From NCBI GenBank assembly GCA_014651175.1, contig BMWJ01000004.1, positions 620,001-684,000 on the forward strand: a stretch of DNA of 64,000 bases, written 5' to 3'. Position numbers and translations under genes: made by a program. The DNA comes from Streptomyces clavifer. Lineage in GTDB: Bacteria; Actinomycetota; Actinomycetes; Streptomycetales; Streptomycetaceae. Below the pieces are notes generated by a model. That model saw nothing but the letters and a program-made list of their open reading frames with translations. It was not told the origin of the DNA and searched no databases. Shown one piece after another: positions 18,535 through 27,593 of this stretch (position 1 is its first letter; each line of letters starts with the position of its first letter).

Positions 18535-19673
18535 TTGTCGATGTCGCCCACGACGAAGAAGAGTGATCCCAGGATCGCGACCATGTCGGCGACGAGAGTG
18601 CCCGGCAGCAGTTCGGTGAGCGCCTGGATGTTGTTGAACGACGCGGAGCGGAGCTTCAGCCGGTACGGGGTCTTCTCTCCCGTGGACACCAGGTAGTAGC
18701 CGTTGATGCCGAGCGGATTCTCGGTCCACGCGTAGGTGTGGCCCTCCGGGGCCTTGAGCACCTTGGGCAGCCGCTGGTTGATCGGCCCGGGTTCCAGTCC
18801 GGCCATCCGGTCCAGGCAGGCGTCGGCCAGGTCCAGGGCGTTGTGCGTCTGCTCCAGCAGGCACTCGAAGCGGGCCAGGCAGTCGCCCTCGGTCCGGGTG
18901 ACGACCTTGAGCGTGTCCTGCAGCTCCCCGTACGCGAGGTACGGCTCGTCGCGCCGCAGGTCGAAGTCGACTCCGGAGGCGCGGGCGATCGGCCCGGACA
19001 CCCCGTAGGCGTGCACGGCCTCGGCGGACAGCACGCCCACCCCCCGGGTGCGGCCCCGGAAGATCTCGTTGCCGAGGACCAGCCGGTCGTACACGTCCAT
19101 CCGGGAGCGGACGGACGCCACGGCGTCCCTGGCCCGGCCGAGCCAGCCCGCGGGCAGGTCCTCCTTGAGGCCGCCGACCCGGTTGAACATGTAGTGCATC
19201 CGGCCGCCGGAGACCTCCTCCATCACGGCCTGGAGCTCCTCGCGCTCCCGGAACGCGTAGAACACCGGAGTGATCCCGCCGAGTTCGAGCGGGTAGGAAC
19301 CGAGGAACATCAGGTGGTTCAGTACCCGGTTCAGCTCGGCGAGCAGCGTGCGCGTCCACACGGCGCGTTCCGGGACCTCCATGCCGAGCATGCGCTCGAC
19401 CGCCATCACGACGCCGAGCTCGTTGGAGAACGCCGACAGCCAGTCGTGGCGGTTGGCGAGCATGATGATCTGGCGGTAGTCCCGGGCCTCGAAGAGCTTC
19501 TCGGCGCCCCGGTGCATATAGCCGATGACCGGCTCGGCCTGCTGGATCCGCTCGCCGTCGAGCACGAGCCGCAGCCGGAGTACACCGTGGGTGGAGGGGT
19601 GCTGCGGACCGATGTTGAGCACCATGTCGGTGCTCTCTGCCGCGCCGCCGATGCCGACCGTCGTCTCCGTCAT
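18531..19673 (-). CDS. Orphan NADH-quinone oxidoreductase subunit D (NuoD/49-kDa) paralogue
   Basis: A 380-residue homologue of the complex I 49-kDa subunit, encoded with no other nuo gene nearby. It keeps [11 protein letters not shown] (His29 is the conserved quinone-site His), MHRGAEKL (Arg55 aligns with the arginine dimethylated in mammalian NDUFS2) and [10 protein letters not shown]. The quinone-binding tyrosine of canonical subunits (DRLDYVS) is replaced: HDWLS, Trp78. It lacks the CxxC pairs of NiFe hydrogenases. ATG 19673 is used because the family begins there. A GATACT box lies 7 nt upstream. The gene lies 32 bp after an NDUFAF7-type methyltransferase gene on the same strand. Confidence 0.88.
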   Translation of the reverse strand: MTETTVGIGGAAESTDMVLNIGPQHPSTHGVLRLRLVLDGERIQQAEPVIGYMHRGAEKLFEARDYRQIIMLANRHDWLSAFSNELGVVMAVERMLGMEVPERAVWTRTLLAELNRVLNHLMFLGSYPLELGGITPVFYAFREREELQAVMEEVSGGRMHYMFNRVGGLKEDLPAGWLGRARDAVASVRSRMDVYDRLVLGNEIFRGRTRGVGVLSAEAVHAYGVSGPIARASGVDFDLRRDEPYLAYGELQDTLKVVTRTEGDCLARFECLLEQTHNALDLADACLDRMAGLEPGPINQRLPKVLKAPEGHTYAWTENPLGINGYYLVSTGEKTPYRLKLRSASFNNIQALTELLPGTLVADMVAILGSLFFVVGDIDK

Positions 19674-19705
19674 GCGGCACAGTATCCCCCGCGCCGTCCA
19701 CCGGG

Positions 19706-20698
19706 TCAGGGGCGGAGCCCCGGCACCACCCGTTGCCGCAGCCAGCCGAAGTCCCCCAGCCCGCCCCGCGCCGTCAGCTCCGCCGCCTCGCCCGCCGACC
19801 CGAGCGCCCGCACATAGCCCGCCGGGTCGGTCGACGCCATGGCCAGCGGTGGCCGCCCACCGCTCACGCCCAGCTCCCGCAGCGCCGTCCGCTGGTCCAG
19901 CAGCTCGGTCTCCGTGCCGCTCTCCGCAGCCGCCGCACACGCGTCCAGCGCCACGTGCGACGTCAGGTCGCAGCTTCCGTCCGGTACGGGTGGCACTTCG
20001 CGCCCGCCCCGGAAGCCGGTCAGCGTCCCGAACGGGGGCCTCGCCCCCCGGACATGGGCGTAGTCCACCGCCACCGCGGTCCCGCCCGCCAGGGACGCGA
20101 CCGCCCGGGCCCACGCCTCGTCGCGCGGGCGGCCGATCTCCGCCCGGTCTCCGGGCCGGGACAGCGGCCACCAGCGGCTCAGCCAGCGGGCGTCCTCCCC
20201 GGTCACCGGATCGCCCAGCTGCTCCGCCCCGTCGGCCCCGCGCACGAGGACGTAGCGGGCCACGCCGTCCGCGTCGGCCTCGGCGACCTCCGTCGGGACG
20301 TTGTCCAGCCACTCGTTGGCGAACAGCAGCCCCCGTACGCCCCGGGGGAGTTCGGCGCCCCACTCGACGCACGGGTCCAGTCCCGCCGGCCGCGGGGCGA
20401 TCTCCACGGCGTACGCCCGTACGGCGAGATCCGGAGCGGTGCCGGCCCGCAGCGCCGCCAGCACCCCGGTCAACAGCTCACCCCGGCCCGCCCCCACGTC
20501 CACGAGGTCGACGGTGTCCGTCCCCAGCTCGCGCGCCGTGGCGGCGAGCAGCCGGGCGACGGCGGACGCGAACAGCGGGGAGGCGTGCACCGAGGTGCGG
20601 AAATGCCCCGCGGGTCCCTCCGGGCGCCGGTAGAAGCCCTCGTTACCGTACAAAGCGGTCTCTGCGGCTTCCCGCCAGCCGCACCAGTCATACGTCAC
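19706..20698 (-). CDS. NDUFAF7/MidA-family SAM-dependent methyltransferase
   Basis: A 330-residue class I methyltransferase of the DUF185/MidA family. The SAM-binding motif [14 protein letters not shown] is near residue 76, and the family motif [10 protein letters not shown] is present, as is the N-terminal [21 protein letters not shown] block. In mitochondria the orthologue NDUFAF7 dimethylates an arginine of NDUFS2 and is needed for complex I assembly. Here the adjacent downstream gene is an NDUFS2/NuoD homologue, so that protein is the obvious predicted substrate. The GTG at 20698 (sequence VTYDWCGW) has AGGTGGAG upstream; a longer frame starts at 20767. Confidence 0.85.
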   Translation of the reverse strand: MTYDWCGWREAAETALYGNEGFYRRPEGPAGHFRTSVHASPLFASAVARLLAATARELGTDTVDLVDVGAGRGELLTGVLAALRAGTAPDLAVRAYAVEIAPRPAGLDPCVEWGAELPRGVRGLLFANEWLDNVPTEVAEADADGVARYVLVRGADGAEQLGDPVTGEDARWLSRWWPLSRPGDRAEIGRPRDEAWARAVASLAGGTAVAVDYAHVRGARPPFGTLTGFRGGREVPPVPDGSCDLTSHVALDACAAAAESGTETELLDQRTALRELGVSGGRPPLAMASTDPAGYVRALGSAGEAAELTARGGLGDFGWLRQRVVPGLRP

Positions 20699-20794
20699 GT
20701 AGGCAAGTCTCCACCTTGGGGAGTACGGTCCCAGGACCCGGATCGGTCCTTCGGCTGACCCGGGCACCGATCAGCTGTCCCTACGCTGGGCAAT

Positions 20795-22003
20795 GTGCAG
20801 CACCTCTACGATTTCATCCGCAGACACCCGACGGGCGTCGACACCTTCTGGGCTGTCTTCCTCCTCGGGCTCTCCGGCGTGTCCATCGTGGCCGGCCAGG
20901 TCGGCAACGGCCCGCAGCGCGTGGCGGCGGTGCCCGTCGCCGTCGCCCTGTGCGCCGTGGTCGCGCTGCGCCGCCGCGCCCCGGAGAAGATGCTGCTGCT
21001 CACGATCCTGACCGGGGTCGTGCAGCTGCTGATCGGGGTGGAGCCGGGTGCGGCGAACTTCGCCATGCTGGTGATCACGTACACCGTGGCCATGGCGGGG
21101 GAGCGCTGGGCGTCCCGGCTGGCTCTCGGGTGCAGTCTGTGCGCGGCCACGCTCGCGCAGCTGCGCTGGCCGGAGGAGACGTCCTCGGGCAGCTGGACGC
21201 AGTCGGTCTTCGTCGTCGTCGTGCTGACCGTGCCGTTCGTCCTGGCCTGGGTGCTGGGCGACTCGATGCGCACCCGGCGGGCCTATCTCAGCCAGCTGGA
21301 GGAGCGTGCTGCCCGGCTGGAGCGTGAGCGGGAGGCGCAGTCGAAGGTCGCCGTCGCCGCCGAGCGGGCCCGTATCGCCCGCGAGCTCCACGACGTGGTC
21401 GCACACAACGTCTCGGTGATGGTGGTGCAGGCCGACGGTGCGGCCTACGTGCTGGACGCGTCCCCCGATCAGGCGCGGCAGGCTCTGGAGACCATCTCCA
21501 GCACCGGCCGCCAGGCCCTCGCCGAGATGCGGCGGCTGCTCGGGGTGCTGCGGACCGGCGACACCCGGGAGACCGGCGAGTACGTGCCGCAGCCCGACGT
21601 CGAGCAGATCGAGGACCTGGTGGACCAGGTCAGGCAGACCGGCCTTGCCGTGGACTTCAAGATCGAGGGCACCCCCCGGCCGCTGCCGACCGGGGTCGAA
21701 CTGACCGCGTACCGCATCGTTCAGGAAGCCCTCACCAACACCCGTAAGCACGGCGGCCCGGACGCCGGGGCCAGCGTGCGGCTGGTCTACTTCGACGACG
21801 GGCTCGGACTGCTGGTCGAGGACGACGGCCGGGGCGCCGCGCACGAGCTGTACGAGGACGGCGGGGCCGACGGCGCCGGACACGGAATGATCGGTATGCG
21901 GGAGCGGGTCGGCATGGTCGGCGGCACGCTGGACGCGGGACCCCGCCCCGGCGGCGGTTTCCGGATCAGCGCGCTGCTCCCGCTCAAGCCCGCCAACCAG
22001 TGA
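20795..22003 (+). CDS. Sensor histidine kinase (NarL/DesK type, HisKA_3)
   Basis: A 402-residue membrane sensor with about five N-terminal transmembrane helices (residues 12-165), a short coiled linker, the HisKA_3 phosphoacceptor segment (ARELHDVVAHNVSVMVVQAD, His199) and an HATPase_c domain ending in GHGMIGMRERVGMVGG. The signal sensed is unknown. GTG 20795 has TACGCT (20782-20787) 7 nt upstream and no Shine-Dalgarno, so translation is probably leaderless. It lies 19 bp upstream of its response regulator and is divergent from the methyltransferase gene. Confidence 0.9.
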   Translation: MQHLYDFIRRHPTGVDTFWAVFLLGLSGVSIVAGQVGNGPQRVAAVPVAVALCAVVALRRRAPEKMLLLTILTGVVQLLIGVEPGAANFAMLVITYTVAMAGERWASRLALGCSLCAATLAQLRWPEETSSGSWTQSVFVVVVLTVPFVLAWVLGDSMRTRRAYLSQLEERAARLEREREAQSKVAVAAERARIARELHDVVAHNVSVMVVQADGAAYVLDASPDQARQALETISSTGRQALAEMRRLLGVLRTGDTRETGEYVPQPDVEQIEDLVDQVRQTGLAVDFKIEGTPRPLPTGVELTAYRIVQEALTNTRKHGGPDAGASVRLVYFDDGLGLLVEDDGRGAAHELYEDGGADGAGHGMIGMRERVGMVGGTLDAGPRPGGGFRISALLPLKPANQ

Positions 22004-22022
22004 CACGAGGGACAGGACAGCC

Positions 22023-22697
22023 ATGACGATCCGCGTAATGCTCGTCGACGACCAGGTGCTGCTGCGCACCGGCTTCCGGATGGTGCTCGCCGCCCAGCCG
22101 GACATGGAGGTCGTCGCCGAGGCGGGCGACGGCGCGGAGGCGGTCGAGGTCCTGCGGTCCACCGCCGTCGACGTGGTGCTGATGGACGTGCGCATGCCGC
22201 GGCTGGACGGCGTCGAGGCGACCCGGCGCATCTGTGCGCAGGCCGATCCGCCCAAGGTGCTCATCCTGACCACGTTCGACCTGGACGAGTACGCGTTCTC
22301 CGGTCTGAAGGCGGGGGCCAGCGGCTTCATGCTCAAGGACGTGCCGCCGGGCGAGCTGCTCTCCGCGATCCGTTCCGTGCACAGCGGCGACGCCGTGGTG
22401 GCCCCGTCCACCACCCGCAGACTGCTCGACCGGTTCTCGCCGATGCTGCCGAGCAGCATCAAGGAACCGCGGCACAAGCACATCGAGAAGCTGACGGACC
22501 GCGAGCGCGAGGTGATGATGCTGGTCGCCCAGGGACTGTCGAACGGCGAGATCGCCGCCCGTCTGGTGCTGTCCGAGGCGACCGTGAAGACCCATGTCGG
22601 CCGCATCCTCACCAAGCTGGGCCTGCGCGACCGCGTCCAGGTCGTCGTGCTCGCGTACGAGACGGGTCTGGTCCGGGCGGGCGGCGGCGCGGGCTGA
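22023..22697 (+). CDS. NarL-family response regulator
   Basis: A 224-residue regulator with a receiver domain (acidic pocket DD at 9-10, phosphorylated Asp55 in VVLMDVRMP, conserved Lys in LKDVPPGELL) and a C-terminal LuxR-type helix-turn-helix (LTDREREVMMLVAQGLSNGEIA and on, about 158-215). GGACAGGACAGCC precedes the ATG. It is the partner of the upstream histidine kinase. No target gene is evident nearby. Confidence 0.92.
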   Translation: MTIRVMLVDDQVLLRTGFRMVLAAQPDMEVVAEAGDGAEAVEVLRSTAVDVVLMDVRMPRLDGVEATRRICAQADPPKVLILTTFDLDEYAFSGLKAGASGFMLKDVPPGELLSAIRSVHSGDAVVAPSTTRRLLDRFSPMLPSSIKEPRHKHIEKLTDREREVMMLVAQGLSNGEIAARLVLSEATVKTHVGRILTKLGLRDRVQVVVLAYETGLVRAGGGAG

Positions 22698-22878
22698 CCG
22701 GAGCCCCTGCCCGCCGCACCTGAGTCCGGGCGGCGCTTCCGTACCGGAGCTCACCCGGCGCTTCCGTACCGGGCGGCTGACCGCGGCTCGGATCACCGGC
22801 CCGGACCGGGGCGTCGGCGCGCCGTACTCGGTCCGGACGGGCCGCGGGCGCGCCCGCTGCGGCGTCAGGGGCCGCCGC

Positions 22879-23991
22879 TCAACGCAGCACGCCCTCCAGG
22901 AAGTCGCTTCCCAGGCGGGCCACCACGGTCAGGTCCAGTGCGTGCAGGACGTAGCGTCCGCGCCGCCGCGTGGTGACCAGGCCGGCCTTCTTGAGTACCG
23001 CGAGGTGGCGGGAGACCTCGGGGGGCGTGATGCCGTGCGAGTCGGCGAGCTCGCCCGTGGTGTACGGGGAGCGGGCCAGGTTGCGGCACAGGCGCATCCG
23101 CATCGGGTGGGCCAGCGCCTCCATCCGGAGCTGGAGCAGCTCCACGGAGGCGGGGGAGGGGAGTTCGGGCCGGTGCACCGGGTAGTGGATCACCGGCCGC
23201 CAGCCCGGGGCGTGCAGCACCATCAGGTGCGGCCAGCCGAAGCTGGTCGGGATGAGGGTGAGCCCCGCGCCCGCCGACGAGCCGACGGCGTCGGTGCGGC
23301 CCTCGGCCAGCTTGTCGACGCTGATCCTGCTCGCGTCCGCGTTGAGCGACAGGGCCGAGGACACCGCGTCCATCGCCGGTCCGACGCCCTTGCGCCGGAG
23401 GATCTCCGCCTTGAGCCGGGCGTCGGCGACCAGCTGGACGCGGACCCGCCGCCAGGTGTCCGCGAAGAAGGCCTCGTCGCAGTCCTCGAAGAGGCGCCGG
23501 ATCCAGCCGCGTACGGAGCCCGGGTCGGCCAGCAGCTGCTGGGTGAACTCCACCTGCTTGGGTCCCCGGGCCGCCGCCATGTCCAGCGCGCGGGTCCGCA
23601 TTCCGGCGTCCGACAGCGGGGACGGCGCCCCGGTGCCGTACAGGCTCGCGCAGGTGAACTCCAGGGCGGCGGCGACGAACCGCTCGTCGTCGAGCCGGTC
23701 GAGGACGTCCAGGTCCTCGGCGAGGGTCGCCCCGGTCCTGCCGTCGCCGCCGCGGATGCCGGCGAACGGCATGAACACGTCGGAGAAGGTGTTCCGCCAG
23801 AGGAACTCCGCCTCGTGCATGCGGTCCGCGAGGTCCGGCTCCAGCGCCGCAGCCGTCGCGGTCGCCCAGCCGTGCAGACCCGGGTGGTGCCCGGGTTCGG
23901 AGAGCGCATGCAGGGCCAGCCCCAGCTCGGCGAGGGGGGAGGTCTCGAAGACAATGCGCTCGGGGGGCAGGCCCGCGATGTCGATGTGCAC
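22879..23991 (-). CDS. ArsR-type winged-helix regulator with DUF5937 domain
   Basis: A 370-residue regulator. The first 270 residues (VHIDIAGLPPERIVFETSPLAELGLALHAL and on) match the actinobacterial DUF5937 domain. The last 85 residues form an ArsR-like winged helix (MEALAHPMRMRLCRNLARSPYTTGELADSHGITPPEVSRHLAVLK in several turns). It lacks visible metal-binding Cys pairs. GTG 23991 is preferred over GTG 23997 because GGAGG is then 7 nt away. It is divergent from a 52-residue ORF at 24095; related regulators usually sit beside an exporter gene, which is absent here. Confidence 0.82.
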   Translation of the reverse strand: MHIDIAGLPPERIVFETSPLAELGLALHALSEPGHHPGLHGWATATAAALEPDLADRMHEAEFLWRNTFSDVFMPFAGIRGGDGRTGATLAEDLDVLDRLDDERFVAAALEFTCASLYGTGAPSPLSDAGMRTRALDMAAARGPKQVEFTQQLLADPGSVRGWIRRLFEDCDEAFFADTWRRVRVQLVADARLKAEILRRKGVGPAMDAVSSALSLNADASRISVDKLAEGRTDAVGSSAGAGLTLIPTSFGWPHLMVLHAPGWRPVIHYPVHRPELPSPASVELLQLRMEALAHPMRMRLCRNLARSPYTTGELADSHGITPPEVSRHLAVLKKAGLVTTRRRGRYVLHALDLTVVARLGSDFLEGVLR

Positions 23992-24094
23992 GCTCACCCC
24001 TCCATAGTGGGGGTGCGGAGACGGGGTCCGGCGCCATTTGACGGCGGCCGTCAATCCACGGGCGGGCCCGCGGTGACGGGTCCACGCTGGACGC

Positions 24095-24253
24095 ATGGAC
24101 ATCGTTCAGCAACAGATGCTCGACAGCTGGCGCGCTGCGCAGCACGGCGAGCCGCCGCCGCCCCTGCCCGGCCGCCACGACCGGGAGGTCCTGCGCGAGG
24201 TCCGCAGACGCCTCGCCGCCCGTGCCGCCGCACCGCGCAGGCCCGCAGGCTGA
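24095..24253 (+). CDS. Small protein of 52 residues divergent from the ArsR-type regulator
   Basis: A short open frame beginning MDIVQQQMLDSWRAAQHGEP, Pro-rich in the middle and basic at the end. CACGCT (24083-24088) lies 6 nt before the ATG, which would fit a leaderless start. Third positions are GC-rich and the N-terminus looks helical and amphipathic. I remember similar short proteins in Streptomyces genomes but know no function. Its divergent placement against the regulator, 103 bp apart, suggests it is the regulator's target. Confidence 0.5.
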   Translation: MDIVQQQMLDSWRAAQHGEPPPPLPGRHDREVLREVRRRLAARAAAPRRPAG

Positions 24254-24302
24254 GGGCGGGGCGCGAGAACCGCATGGCCGGGGCGCCGGCGGGGCCCGGC
24301 TC

Positions 24303-25448
24303 CTACTCCAGCCGTGCCACGAACTCCGCCACCGCCGTCCGCACGTCCTCGGCGGTCCACTCCAGCCCCGGCGCCGCCACCGTGACCTCGGTGGACGACA
24401 TCCCGGGAGGGCCGGCAGGGCCAGCGGACCAGCGACGGAAGAGCGTCACGCCGGTCTCCTCCGCCTGCCGCACGGACGCCTCGTCCAGCACCCGGGTCCC
24501 GTACGGCAGCCACACCTGGAACTGATGTGTGTGCGGCGGCTCGGGACACACCCGGGACCATGGCACCCCGGAGGACGCGAAGCCCTCGGCGAGGGCCGCG
24601 GCGACCACCTTCGCGTGCGCCACGTACGAGGGCAGCCTCGGCAGTTCCCGCTCCAGGCCCAGCAGTGCGGAGAGCGCCGCCGGATACTGCTGGAAGACCT
24701 GCCCGCCGTACCGGTGGCGCCAGGTCCTGGCCTCCTCGACCAGGGACTCGGGTCCGGCGAGCACGGCTCCGGACATGCCGTCGAGGGACTTGTAGAACGA
24801 CACGTACACGCTGTCGGCGAGCCCCGCGATCTCCGGCAGACCACGTCCGAAGTGCGGTGTGCACTCCCACAGCCGCGCCCCGTCCAGGTGCACCACCGCG
24901 TCCCGTTCGAGCGCGGCGGCCACGACGGCCTCCAGCTCCTCCCAGGTCGGCAGGACGAACCCGGCGTCGCGCAGCGGCAGTTCCAGCATCAGCGTGCCGA
25001 ACGGCTCGGGGAGGTCCCGGACCTCCTCCGCCGTGGGCAGCCGGGGCGCCGACGTCGGGTGCACCGTGCGCAGTCCGCCGACCGAACCCAGCGCCCCCTC
25101 CTCGTGCGCCTCGGGGTGGGCGAGCGGGTGCAGCGCCACCACCGGATTGCCCGTACGCCCCGCCCAGCACCGGAGTGCGACCTGCTGGGCCATCGTGCCG
25201 GTCGGGAAGAAGGCGGCGGCCTCCATGCCCAGCAGGTCCGCCGTCCGCCGCTCCACCTCGGCGACGACCCCGTCGCCGTACACGTCCGTCCAGCCGTCCA
25301 GGTCGTGGACCGTCCCGGCGTCGGCGGTCAGCGTGGCCAGCCGCTCGCGCAGCGTGCGGTCCGCGGAACCCCGGGCCAGCACCCTCTCGGACCGCTGCCA
25401 CGCGGTCAGCCTGCGGTGCCTCTGCTGCTGCTCATCGGTGACTGCCAT
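24303..25448 (-). CDS. Threonine aldolase-like PLP-dependent lyase
   Basis: A 381-residue fold-type I PLP enzyme of the beta-eliminating lyase/threonine aldolase family (PF01212). The PLP lysine is in YVSFYKSLDGMSG, the cofactor aspartate-containing strand is VVHLDGARLWE, and the N-terminal FFPTGTMAQQVALRCW segment is typical. It probably cleaves a beta-hydroxy amino acid to glycine and an aldehyde, but the substrate is unproven. ATG 25448 is used; GATGAT lies 6 nt upstream. It is divergent from the DUF2520-panC operon. Confidence 0.82.
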   Translation of the reverse strand: MAVTDEQQQRHRRLTAWQRSERVLARGSADRTLRERLATLTADAGTVHDLDGWTDVYGDGVVAEVERRTADLLGMEAAAFFPTGTMAQQVALRCWAGRTGNPVVALHPLAHPEAHEEGALGSVGGLRTVHPTSAPRLPTAEEVRDLPEPFGTLMLELPLRDAGFVLPTWEELEAVVAAALERDAVVHLDGARLWECTPHFGRGLPEIAGLADSVYVSFYKSLDGMSGAVLAGPESLVEEARTWRHRYGGQVFQQYPAALSALLGLERELPRLPSYVAHAKVVAAALAEGFASSGVPWSRVCPEPPHTHQFQVWLPYGTRVLDEASVRQAEETGVTLFRRWSAGPAGPPGMSSTEVTVAAPGLEWTAEDVRTAVAEFVARLE

Positions 25449-25508
25449 GGGACGATCATCACCCGGACCGCCGACACGGCCCACCTCGTTTCCCGTCGCC
25501 GTGCGGAG

Positions 25509-25529
25509 TTACCCACAGGCTGTGGACAG
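25509..25529. promoter_or_regulatory. Inverted pair of DnaA-box-like sequences
   Basis: TTACCCACA (25509-25517, + strand) and CTGTCCACA (minus strand, 25521-25529) face each other 3 bp apart and form the perfect palindrome CCACAG-G-CTGTGG in the centre. The minus-strand box fits the degenerate Streptomyces DnaA-box pattern as I remember it. The pair lies in the 166-bp region between the threonine aldolase-like gene and the DUF2520-panC operon. It could equally be an operator for an unrelated regulator. Confidence 0.35.
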
Positions 25530-25614
25530 TCGGGGGGTGCCGCGAAACGCTGGCGTAGCATGCAGAGGAATCGTCCGGTACCCCCCGCGGACTGGAACGG
25601 AAGGCCATCGCCGC

Positions 25615-26583
25615 GTGAACGCATCAGTTTCCAAGGAATCCCCCGACCCCAGGGACCGCCCCGCGCGCCTCACCGTCGGCGTCGTCGGCGCGGGGCGGGT
25701 CGGCCCCGCGCTCGCCGCCTCGCTGCAGCTCGCCGGGCACCGACCGGTGGCGGTGTCGGGTGTGTCCGACGCGTCCGTGCGCCGGGCCGCGGCCCTGCTC
25801 CCCGACGTACCCCTCGTGTCGCCGGCCGAGGTGCTGGCCCGTGCCGAGCTGGTCCTCCTGACCGTTCCCGACGACGCGCTGCCCGGTCTGGTCGAAGGCC
25901 TGGCCGAGACCGGTGCCGTACGACCGGGCCAGCTGATCGTCCACACCTCGGGGCGGTACGGGACGAAGGTGCTCGCCCCGGCGCTGCGGGCCGGTGCGCT
26001 GCCCCTCGCGCTGCATCCGGCCATGACCTTCACGGGCAGCGCCGTCGACGTCCAGCGACTGGCGGGCTGCTCCTTCGGGGTCACCGCCCCCGAGGAGCTC
26101 AGACTCGCCGCCGAGGCGCTCGTCATCGAGATGGGCGGCGAGCCCGAATGGATCGCGGAGGAGTCCCGGCCGCTCTACCACGCCGCGCTCGCCCTCGGCG
26201 CGAACCACCTGGTCACCCTGGTCGCCCAGTCCATGGAGCTGCTCCAGAAGGCCGGTGTGGCCGCACCCGACCGGATGCTCGGCCCGCTGCTCGGCGCCGC
26301 GCTGGACAACGCCCTGCGCTCCGGTGACGCGGCACTGACCGGCCCCGTCGCCCGGGGCGACGCGGGCACGGTGGCCGCGCACGTCCACGAGCTGCGCACG
26401 CACGCCCCGCAGGCGGTGGCCGGATACCTCGCCATGGCCCGCACCACGGCCGACCGGGCGCTCGCCCACGGCCTGCTCAAGCCGGAGTTCGCGGAGGACC
26501 TCCTCGACGTCCTGTCGGACGGCGCGAACACGGTGAACGGAACACACGGCACGGACGAGTCCGGGCCGGGGGAGAGCCGATGA
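25615..26583 (+). CDS. Rossmann-fold and DUF2520 protein upstream of panC
   Basis: A 322-residue protein with an N-terminal NAD(P)-binding fold ([16 protein letters not shown], about residues 22-37) related to 6-phosphogluconate and ketopantoate dehydrogenases, and a C-terminal helical DUF2520 domain ([18 protein letters not shown] and on). The family is frequently adjacent to panC; a reductase role near pantothenate synthesis is plausible but unproven. GTG 25615 is chosen for GGAAGG upstream and a Rossmann start near residue 20. Its stop overlaps panC by ATGA. Confidence 0.85.
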   Translation: MNASVSKESPDPRDRPARLTVGVVGAGRVGPALAASLQLAGHRPVAVSGVSDASVRRAAALLPDVPLVSPAEVLARAELVLLTVPDDALPGLVEGLAETGAVRPGQLIVHTSGRYGTKVLAPALRAGALPLALHPAMTFTGSAVDVQRLAGCSFGVTAPEELRLAAEALVIEMGGEPEWIAEESRPLYHAALALGANHLVTLVAQSMELLQKAGVAAPDRMLGPLLGAALDNALRSGDAALTGPVARGDAGTVAAHVHELRTHAPQAVAGYLAMARTTADRALAHGLLKPEFAEDLLDVLSDGANTVNGTHGTDESGPGESR

Positions 26584-27593
26584 CCACCGCACCCGCCGCC
26601 CTGATCCGCACCTCCGGGGAGCTGCACGCCCTCGCCCGGCCGGCCGGGGCGCAGCGCGCCGTCGTCATGACGATGGGCGCGCTCCACCAGGGGCACGCCA
26701 CCCTGATCCGTGCGGCACGGGCCGCCGCGGGACCCGACGGCCAGGTCGTCGTCACCGTCTTCGTCAACCCGCTCCAGTTCGGCGAGGCCGCCGACCTGGA
26801 GCGCTATCCCCGCACGCTGGACGCCGACCTCGCGGTCGCCGAGGAGGCCGGCGCCGACGCCGTCTTCGCGCCTTCGGCCGAGGAGGTCTACCCCGGCGGC
26901 GAACCGCAGGTCCGGATCACCGCCGGCCCCATGGGCGAGCGGCTGGAGGGCTCCTCGCGCCCCGGGCACTTCGACGGCATGCTCACCGTCGTCGCCAAGC
27001 TCCTGCACCTGACCCGGCCCGACGCGGCGTTCTTCGGGCAGAAGGACGCCCAGCAGCTGGCACTGATCCGCCGCATGGTGCGCGACCTGGACTTCGGCAT
27101 CGGCATCGTCGCCGTGCCCACGGTCCGTGACCCGGACGGCCTCGCGCTCTCCAGCCGCAACCGCTTCCTCTCCGCCGGTGAACGCACCACGGCGCTCGCC
27201 CTGTCCAAGGCGCTGTTCGCGGCCCGCGACCGGCTGGCCGCCCAGCAGGCGCTGCACGCCCGCGCCCGGACCGCACCCCAGCCGGGCGGCCGGGCCGCCG
27301 CGCTCACCCGGCTCGGGGAGGCCCGGGCGGCCGCCGACTCGCAGGCGGTGGCACTGGCCCGGCCGGCCGTCGGGCCCGCCGCGGTCCGGGCCGCCGCCCG
27401 GGCCGTCCTGGACGAGGCGGCCCAGGAGGACGTCCCTCTCGTCCTCGACTACCTCGCCCTCGTCGACCCGGCGGACTTCACCGAGGTCCCCGACGACCGT
27501 GACGGCGGCGAGGCGGTCCTCGCCGTGGCGGCGCGGGTGGGCGCCACCCGCCTGATCGACAACATCCCGCTGAACCTCGGAGCCCTCACGTGA
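26580..27593 (+). CDS. panC: Pantothenate synthetase
   Basis: Ligates pantoate and beta-alanine with ATP to make pantothenate. The nucleotidyl-transferase motifs [15 protein letters not shown] (HxGH), [21 protein letters not shown] and [14 protein letters not shown] are all present. At 337 residues it is longer than usual (about 280-300) because of an Ala/Arg-rich insertion at about residues 215-265. The ATG overlaps the upstream stop (ATGA) and the panC TGA overlaps the nadB GTG, so three genes are translationally coupled. Confidence 0.95.
   Translation: MTTAPAALIRTSGELHALARPAGAQRAVVMTMGALHQGHATLIRAARAAAGPDGQVVVTVFVNPLQFGEAADLERYPRTLDADLAVAEEAGADAVFAPSAEEVYPGGEPQVRITAGPMGERLEGSSRPGHFDGMLTVVAKLLHLTRPDAAFFGQKDAQQLALIRRMVRDLDFGIGIVAVPTVRDPDGLALSSRNRFLSAGERTTALALSKALFAARDRLAAQQALHARARTAPQPGGRAAALTRLGEARAAADSQAVALARPAVGPAAVRAAARAVLDEAAQEDVPLVLDYLALVDPADFTEVPDDRDGGEAVLAVAARVGATRLIDNIPLNLGALT

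Noticed and set aside
20727-20738. Palindrome GGTCC-CA-GGACC between the methyltransferase and histidine kinase genes
   Set aside because: Only 5-bp arms in GC-rich sequence, which arises often by chance; not strong enough to call an operator.
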